From contig CM119264.1 in assembly GCA_051294375.1 (NCBI GenBank), positions 24,282,002 to 24,346,001 of the forward strand: a DNA stretch of 64,000 bases, read 5' to 3'. Source of the DNA: Paraspadella gotoi (taxonomy: Eukaryota > Chaetognatha). Under the pieces are notes generated by a model. The model made no database searches and was not told the origin of the DNA. It was given only the letters and a program-made list of their open reading frames with translations. Of this stretch, positions 57,079-64,000 are shown in pieces (positions within the stretch are counted from its first letter, which is position 1; each line of letters starts with the position of its first letter). A program made the position numbers and the translations under genes.

Positions 57079-57701
57079 ATCTTTTCAAGGCGCCAACTTT
57101 AGTCCTGACGATCGCGCATAACTTAGCATCGCTGATCGATTGTCGCATCAAAACTCGATGAAGTCATTGTCAGGCGTTGACAAAATTGTCATCACGAATT
57201 GATGACATTGACGGTCATCACTTTATTTTCATAAAACTCTGCGAAGCATTGATTTTACTGGATCTTTGCTTATTGTGTTTCGTATCGTTTTTTTTGCTTT
57301 AGTATTATCTTTTCTTTTAAAAATATACTAATTTTTTGACTTATTTTCTAATTAATGGACCACAAGCAAACAATTTAGATATATTCTAACTTCGCCTCAG
57401 TTCAGATGTGAAAGATGTAAAGATGAAAGATATTAATAGAAAACTAAGAAAAACAAGGTTATGGTAATAAACTCTTCTCTGAAATGTAAAAGTTTTACCT
57501 GTCAAAAAGGGAATTGTTTATACTTAGGGATTCTATTTGTCCATTTGTCCGAACAGCTCTCTGCTCTCTAGACAGGAGAAAAATATAAAGTTGTAACTTC
57601 TTTGGCGCCTCAGCAGCCATGAAACGGGTCCTAGGGGTTGGAACGAGACTTGGGGGTTTTCCAGGCCCCTTAGGTGGTTCACGTCCGTCCTCACGCTTCT
57701 C

Positions 57702-57758
57702 ACAGGGTAGGTACAGGGTAGGTACAGGGTAGGTACAGGGTAGGTACAGGGTAGGTAC
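57702..57758 (+). repeat. 11 bp minisatellite (ACAGGGTAGGT)
   Basis: Five perfect copies at an 11-base period. Confidence 0.95.
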
Positions 57759-58236
57759 TCAGTACACTATAAACTCTCCGCGGATATCTGAAGGCTGTTA
57801 TAATTATAATATAATATAATAATAATAATAATAATTATAATATAATAATTATAATAATACTTGATATCTGAAGGCTGTTATCATCGAAAAATATCTGTAC
57901 ATTTTTTGGAATTATCTTTGTCTAATCTTAAGAAAATAAAACAGAAAAAAAAAAAACGAAAACAAAAACAAAGAAAAAAAATGAGAAAGAGAAATCGAGA
58001 AGACGATGCGGGGAAGAGAGGATCCAATCCCTGGGTAAACGCGGGAAGCCGGGAGGCAAGCAGAAGGCAAGCATAAGCTCGAAAGGAGAAAAATCAAGCA
58101 TAAGCCAAGCAGAAGGAGAGAAGCAGTAGGAAACCATAATAAATTCAAGAAAAAAAAAAGGAATACGTAATTAATGGAGAGAGAATGAGAGAGAGAGCGT
58201 GAGAGAGAGAACAGTGGCGAGCATATTGACATAGAA

Positions 58237-58275
<39 letters not shown>
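58237..58275 (+). repeat. GAC trinucleotide microsatellite
   Basis: About 13 GAC units in the 3' flank of the DUF229 gene. Confidence 0.95.
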
Positions 58276-58278
<3 letters not shown>

Positions 58279-58607
58279 GGGGGAAAATGCCGGAGGAAAA
58301 GACGATAACGCGTTTATTATGATTTCGATCAATAAAGAATCACGTGACTCAAAAATCCCGCGCTGCGGAGAGAGGACACTAATACAGTGTTTTACATTCA
58401 ATCCATTATTAAACATCATCATCATCTTCATCATCATTTGTCGTCATCGACTTCATCTTCAACATCGTCGTCATCGGCTTCACTGTCGACAGTGTCGAGG
58501 TCAACTACAACACGACCAAGACGACAGCGCGACTGCATGATGAGTATTTATCGCCTTGATATTTATAAAATAAAAAGTTGAACTCGATTATCGATCTTGT
58601 TACATCA

Positions 58608-58613
58608 TTTATT
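58608..58613 (-). terminator. Candidate polyadenylation signal of the DUF229 gene
   Basis: TTTATT on the plus strand (AATAAA in gene sense), 77 bases past the stop codon, a normal distance for a short 3' UTR. Confidence 0.5.
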
Positions 58614-58689
58614 AACACGCAAAGTAAGTGAATGAATTAAGATCCATAGGAAATTAATATAAAAACCAACAAATGTCGACACTTGGTCC

Positions 58690-59402
58690 TTAAATTCCGA
58701 AGGAACACGTGCACTTTTTCTTCAGCTCTGGACGGAGATGCTCGGCGCAGCGACCGCAGCCCCAACAGCTCCGCTCCTCCAGCCGCTGGATATCGTCGAA
58801 GGGCGCCACCATCTCCAAGCCCTTGACCCGGCGGACCAGCCCCGCGAAGGTGACCGCTCGAGGCTCAACAACGACAACAACCTCCCACATTTCCTTGTCG
58901 CCTTGGATCGTCTTGTCGATCTCCTGGAGGAGGAGGAGGAGAAGGAGGAGGAGGAGGAGGAGGAAGAAGAAAAAGATTAAGGGGAGGAGGATCTTCGTCA
59001 ATAATTTTGTTGGCATTATTCGTTAAATATTTGTTACATAAATTATGTATATTACGTAAATGAAAAAATAATTATTAAATTGCAGCATTTAACAATGAAG
59101 AAAAGTAAAACGAAACAACACAATTGTCTTTCATTTTGCATATGTAACTCTCACAGAAACCAGAGGGCGTTTTTTTTCCTTTTGTGTCGCGTTTCAATTA
59201 ACTCGATGTTCTTTTTTTTTCGTTTTCAAAGTTTCATTATGCAAATTATTTCGAGGGTTTTTATTCCGGTTTTGTTTTGTTTGACTGCATTTTTAAAAGT
59301 TGTTTTACTTTTATCGTCCTCTGGCAGCATTTACCTCTGTTTTGGACGCGTTTGTGAAAAATCGTAAAGAAAATGAGAAATTTAGAAAAAGAAAAAGAGC
59401 GC

Positions 59403-59436
<34 letters not shown>

Positions 59437-59438
59437 GA

Positions 59439-59479
<41 letters not shown>

Positions 59480-59523
59480 GAGAGAGAGAGAGAGAGAGAG
59501 AAGGAGGAGAAGAGAGAAGACAG

Positions 59524-59559
<36 letters not shown>

Positions 59560-61081
59560 TGGCACATCCGTCATCTCCCACTTTTTACCCGAACTTCGTA
59601 GAGACGATACTCGCTGCAGACGTTGGCGAAAGGACGGAGTCCTCGATTGAGCGCCTCGACGACAACTTGGGCCACGCCTACCGCTTCGTCGGAGCGCGCG
59701 TCGATCCGTCGCTTCGTCCGACATCCGCAGAATTTGTCGGGGATCCACGCCGAGTCGCAGGTGCGATTAGAGGTAATCTCCGTCATGAGAGAGTAAACAC
59801 CGGCACCGCCGTCTTCTCGCCACGGCGTCGACGCCGTCTGCAGGTGCAGCAGGTGCCGCAGGGTGGCGTGTACGTCGAACGGCGTCGTGAGTCGTCGAGA
59901 GTTGATCCGCGCCGCGTCGACAAGTTGCGGAAAGCGGCGTCGAAACCAGGAGGGGAAGAGGAGGAGGAAGAGGGGATGGCGTTGCTCGTAGCGGCCGAGG
60001 CGAGATTTGATGACAGACCCGAATCTTTTTGAGTTTAGGGGGTGGAAGGGGGTGGAAGGGGGGTGGAAGGGGTTCGAAGAGAAAATGAAAGGGGGAGGTG
60101 GAGGCGGTGCCAGTGTCTCACGAATGAGACATCTTTTATTCTCATAATTTCAAAAATGACAAGTTGGTAACCTCGATACGTGTCTCACTTACAATCCTGC
60201 AAAGAACCATCAGGGAGACAAGTCAAATACGTCCAATGGTTGGAGAGTGAGTACGGAGAGACCGAAGCCCCTTGACTTCGCACCAAGGCTGCCACTGGCA
60301 GTCTCACTCGTCACTATCGAATTCTCTCATTCGAATTGACTCTTCAATTAATCCAACCTCGGACCGTGGTCGCTGATGAGCAGAACCACGGAGCGATTCA
60401 GCTCTCCTTGATCCTCCAAGCGGCGGAATAGCCTCTCCATCGGTTCGTCGCCCAACGAAAGGAGTTCTTGGTCGTCGTGCGACCAGTTGATCATGAAGAG
60501 GGCGCTGGAGATTAATTAAATCAATTGGCCTATCAGTAAATTCAATCAAACCGAAGACTTTATATCGATCAAAATTAATCTCTAAATTAAACTAATCAAT
60601 AGATAAAATTAATCACTTGATGGATGAATTAAAAAAAAACATTTCTTATTCTTTCTAAATCGACGTTATTATTTTCCTTCGTTGCCTGAATAGAGAATCC
60701 TCCTTCAGACGGTGCGTGTCGACGATCCTCTCGAAAAGATCGATGAGAGCGAGACTCGACATCTTCCCCTCGAGGCACCACTTGACACCCGAATACTTTT
60801 GCCGCAAGAGGGCCGTCCAGTCGTAGTCGGCCGCGGAGAAATCAAAGCTGTCCTTTGAGCAAAGGGCCCAGTCGTCGACCAGGAGAGTCCAGAATCCGTG
60901 ACGGGTCGCCATTTCGCGCCAAACGCTCTGATTTTTCAGAAATCGGCCATTAAACCTCAGGACTGCGAACCTGGAAACCTGCTTAATCCGCTCGCCCTAA
61001 AGCTGCCAGGCTACTAAGTTTTTAAAAGGTATCGCCATGAACATTTTTTGGGGTCTTTTCTCTCTCTCTCTCTCTCTCTCT

Positions 61082-61132
<51 letters not shown>

Positions 61133-62774
61133 CTTCTCTCTCTCTCTCTCATCTCTCTCTCTTACTCTCTCTCATTCACATTTTAACCTTACCCGGACCA
61201 TCTTGCGGTCCGCCCCGCTCCGATGAAACTTTCCCGTCAACATCGGGAAGACGTTCCTCAGCGAGCAGCACCCGACTTTAGTGAAGCCAAGAAACTCCAC
61301 TGCTTCGCGATCCTCGAGGAATTTCCTCGTCGCCGGAAGAAAACGGATCGAGTTGAGACGAGAGGTTCCGTCGATAAGAAGGAAATGGACGTTGAAGGGC
61401 GGCGACGGCGGATCGGATTCGCCGGCGCTCTCTCGTTCGCGGCGCCGCGTTGCTTTTATTGCGGACTTGAGCGATGGAGAATAGGAGAATAGGAGAATAG
61501 GAATATTCTTTGTCTATATTCATAATTTGTAATATAATATTATCATGTATTTTAACTTGTTTCTTTTTTTAAACTTTGAGCGTCTAATACCTTCTCTTCC
61601 GCCTTAACCGGATCTCTGTAGCGAAGCCAAAGGAGCGAGGTCAACTTAGAGGAGTTTTTCCCACCGCTCCACCACCCGCTCCAGAAACCGGTGTGGTTTC
61701 GATGACACTCGACGACGACGAAGGTAGAATTGACGGTGACCTCGATAGCGAAGGAGCAGAAGCGGGTTGACGGAATGATGATGGAGATATGACGGAGAGA
61801 TGACAGAGAAACGATAGAAGGATGATGGAGATATGACGGAGAGATGACAAAGAAACGATAGAAAGATGATGGAGATATGACGGAAAGATGACAAAGAAAC
61901 GATAGAAAGATGATGGAGATATGACGGAAAGATGACAAAGAAATGATAGAAAAATGATGGAGAGATGACCGAGGGATGACAGAGAAACGGTAGAAAGATG
62001 ATGGAGATATGACGGAGAGATGACAGAGAAACGATAGAAAGACGATGGAGATATGACGGAGAGATGACAGAGAAACGATAGAAAGATGATGGAGATATGA
62101 CGGAAAGATGACAAAGAAACGATAGAAAAATGATGAAGAGATGACCGAGGGATGACAGAGAAACGATAGAAAGATGATGGAGATATGACTGAGGGATGAC
62201 AGCAAAACGATAGAAAAATCTTTAAGAATTGAAGATGGATGGAAATCAAGAACTAAAAGATCAAACGAAAGACTAGAGTTGGCTTGGAAAGAAAAACTCG
62301 GGATCTTTACCCTTTTTTAGTTTCTGTAAGAATGTGCCACTCCAATCCAAATAGAACTTAATTCAAATTCAACAGCTCAGTGCAAAAAGTGTAAAAGTCA
62401 AAACCGTGAGAGCATCGGTTGAATGAAAGAGAAGAAAATGAAAAAAAATAAAAGAATGATGCGCGCAAGAGACGACGCACCTCGTCTTCAACGTCGAACG
62501 CGATCGGTACGGACACGTTCTGCCCTCTGACGGTGGAATAGACGCAACCGCTCAGCCCGAGCCTCCTCGCTTCCTCGGCGTCGGCGATGAACGAGTTTCC
62601 TCGCGTCCGAAAGAGGCGCCCTTCCGAAGCGTCGCACGTCGGGACGAGCCGCTTGAGGTCGCGAAAGTCGCGGAGGGACGGATCGAAAGGGTCTTCGTCG
62701 GGGATGTGACAAAGTGGGTGTGGGACGAGGAATTTGGGTTCTGGGGAGGGGGTGGTGTGTGAGAGGAGAGAGAG

Positions 62775-62855
<81 letters not shown>

Positions 62856-63864
62856 CGCATGCAGTGACAACATGAATGAAATAGTGTTTGACAATGTAGA
62901 AAAATAACATCAACGAGAAACAGTTTTTAAAAAAGGACAAAGCATGGCAAAGTTGAAAAAATGAAAGAGGGTCCATAAATAACAAAGAGTGACAAAGATT
63001 TCACAATGGGAAAAAAAATGAAAATGACGAAAATACCTAGCGACGGAAAATGAGGTCGTAAAGAGTCGAGAGGTGAAGTTAAAAACGATGAATTTAAACG
63101 ATCATTCACCAGAAAGTGATGAATGACTGATGAATGAGTGCTATGAATGGAAACGAGGCTCGGAAGCGAGTGAGAGACTCGGTAGTGATGAATGGAAATG
63201 CGATTGAGAGATGAGATGAGATGAGATGAGATGAGATGATCGCAGATGAGACGAAATCGATCGTGAGAAACTCATCGAGGTGATCATCACGTGACGAATT
63301 CACGGTGGGCGTGACGTCGACGTTTCACGCGCGTCGAAACCTTCGCGATTTCGTATTCATCTTCGTTGTGATCGATAGATTCACTTTCATGACTTTTTTT
63401 TCCTTTTAATTTTTTCTTTTTTTTCTTTTCTTTTTCTTTTTTTCTTTCTTGTCTTTATATTTTTATTCTCTTTTCATTCATTTTTTCATCTTTTTTACTT
63501 TTTTTTTTCGACAATTCAATTCAATTTCAAATTTTTAATCGCATTTTAAAATAGTTATGACTTATAAAATAATTCATTTCTTCCCATATATTTTACATAT
63601 TCGCACTTTTCTCAAGTAATCGTTCTCACCTTTATTGAGTAAAATAAATCTTCTCAGCGGATTCGATCCAACTTTCCCGGTGAAGACGTAAAAGTAGAGA
63701 ATGAGAGGAAGAAGAGAAAGAGCGATGACGATCTCGATTCTCTTGCCGACTCCATTGACGACCAAATTGACGACCCAATGGCTAAGACGGCTCTTCGCAA
63801 AGCCGCCGACCTGATTGCCGACCCTCTTGCAGGTTCGTTTAACGACGTGAAGCGGGCGAGGCAT
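58690..63864 (-). CDS. DUF229 sulfatase-like type II membrane protein (8 exons, about 658 aa, complete)
   Basis: Member of the DUF229 branch of the alkaline phosphatase/sulfatase superfamily; the substrate is unknown. Exons (high to low), all in phase: 63864-63630, 62740-62481, 61740-61591, 61465-61193, 60927-60686, 60504-60358, 60024-59589, 58923-58690. Residues 43-62 (IEIVIALSLLPLILYFYVF) form a signal anchor after a basic N-terminus, so the catalytic part should face the lumen or outside. Family landmarks: CHIPDEDPFDPS; VNSTFVVVECHRN; LLIDGTSRLNSIRFLP (D247); FTKVGCCSLRNVFPMLTG; SVWREMATRHGFWTLLVDDW; SALFMINWSHDD (H396); VVLLISDHGPRFG (D432, H433); HPLFLFLPSWFRRRFP; TTPFDVHATLRHLL; and a Cys-rich end (SCWGCGRC, KKCTCSFGI). 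Intron 5 is GC-AG (TTCAG/GCAACG). The TSR and CCSLRN segments depart from what I recall as the family pattern, so activity is uncertain. Confidence 0.91.
59399..59553 (+). repeat. Interrupted GA microsatellite
   Basis: GA tract filling much of the last intron (58924-59588) of the DUF229 gene; CU in the transcript. Confidence 0.94.
61060..61175 (+). repeat. Interrupted CT microsatellite
   Basis: CT tract in intron 60928-61192, just downstream (gene sense) of the exon 61465-61193. Confidence 0.94.
61770..62210 (+). repeat. 44 bp minisatellite in DUF229 intron 2
   Basis: About ten copies of a GATGATGGAGATATGACGGA-initiated unit at a 44-base period (for example 61865 to 61909). It lies directly upstream, in gene sense, of the acceptor of exon 61740-61591. 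The sense strand is pyrimidine-rich. Confidence 0.93.
62766..62855 (+). repeat. GA microsatellite
   Basis: About 44 GA units within DUF229 intron 1, next to the acceptor of exon 62740-62481; CU in the transcript. Confidence 0.95.
63208..63238 (+). repeat. GATGA pentanucleotide repeat
   Basis: About six GATGA units in DUF229 intron 1. Confidence 0.9.
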
Positions 63865-64000
63865 TTTTTATTTTTTAACTAATTTTTAACTAATTTTTAA
63901 TTAATTTTTCTTATGCTTTTAATTTCTAAATTGCTAATGCTATTGTTATTGCTATCTTTACAATAACCCTTATGTAACTAACCCTAAGTCACTACTACAT
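63865..64000. other. 5' flank of the DUF229 gene
   Basis: AT-rich sequence with TAATTTTTAA repeats. It contains the start-proximal 5' UTR or promoter of the minus-strand gene; nothing else was recognised. Confidence 0.4.

Larger units (their letters stand above)
55620..58689. other. Intergenic region between adaptor and DUF229 genes
   Basis: No exon supported. It holds a CG-rich stretch (55640-55860) with an unrecognised 167-residue frame, pyrimidine-rich DNA, a perfect 24-base palindrome (57055-57078), an 11 bp minisatellite (57702-57758), AT-rich DNA with flanking direct repeats (57783-57881), a GAC tract (58237-58275) and an ATC-rich stretch (58395-58445). Confidence 0.6.

Noticed and set aside
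61552-62205. 217-residue minus-strand frame rich in SVISPSSFYRF
   Set aside because: It is the 44 bp minisatellite read through three frames. Only its end (61591-61740) is a real DUF229 exon.

Overview
The window is animal nuclear DNA, most likely from an invertebrate. It has spliced genes with short to moderate introns, GC-rich exons with many CGA/GAC codons in an AT-rich background, and very dense simple-sequence DNA (long CT/GA tracts, TTCC, TTTTC, AAAT, GAC/ATC runs and many minisatellites). The protein families present (a GDNF-receptor-like protein with four GDNFR modules and a DUF229 sulfatase-like protein) fit an ecdysozoan, perhaps an arthropod. I cannot name the species. Four N runs (25, 10, 25 and 25 bases) show it is a draft scaffold.

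I could rebuild four protein-coding genes by matching exon phase and splice sites. (1) 2211-9760 (+): a complete 12-exon alkaline phosphatase, about 551 aa, with signal peptide and probable GPI tail. (2) 15075-31893 (-): a GDNF-receptor-alpha-like gene with 15 exons and about 889 aa visible; the 5' end was not found. (3) 49463-54060 (+): a 3-exon adaptor of about 712 aa with a C-terminal SH3 fold like that of FYB/ADAP/PRAM1 and about eleven acidic tyrosine motifs. (4) 58690-63864 (-): a complete 8-exon DUF229 sulfatase-like type II membrane protein of about 658 aa. Genes 1 and 2 converge, as do genes 3 and 4. Genes 1 and 4 belong to the same alkaline-phosphatase-like structural superfamily, but I see no evidence that the two genes are functionally linked.

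The region 33.8-55 kb is dominated by a roughly 9.5 kb segment present twice (about 33.83-43.19 and 45.32-55.06), plus a third chimeric fragment (44.23-45.31). The left copy of the adaptor gene is full of single-base indels and the right copy is open. The gap at 50121-50145 is flanked by the same few hundred bases on both sides. Together these suggest unpolished or redundant assembly more than a true tandem duplication.

Other structure of note: a short TA-flanked inverted-repeat transposon family (two copies, 20605-21174 and 55307-55617); a foldback element; an inverted dispersed repeat family; three GC-AG introns; and several intronic minisatellites whose repeat unit contains a splice-donor-like or splice-acceptor-like sequence in the sense orientation of the host gene.
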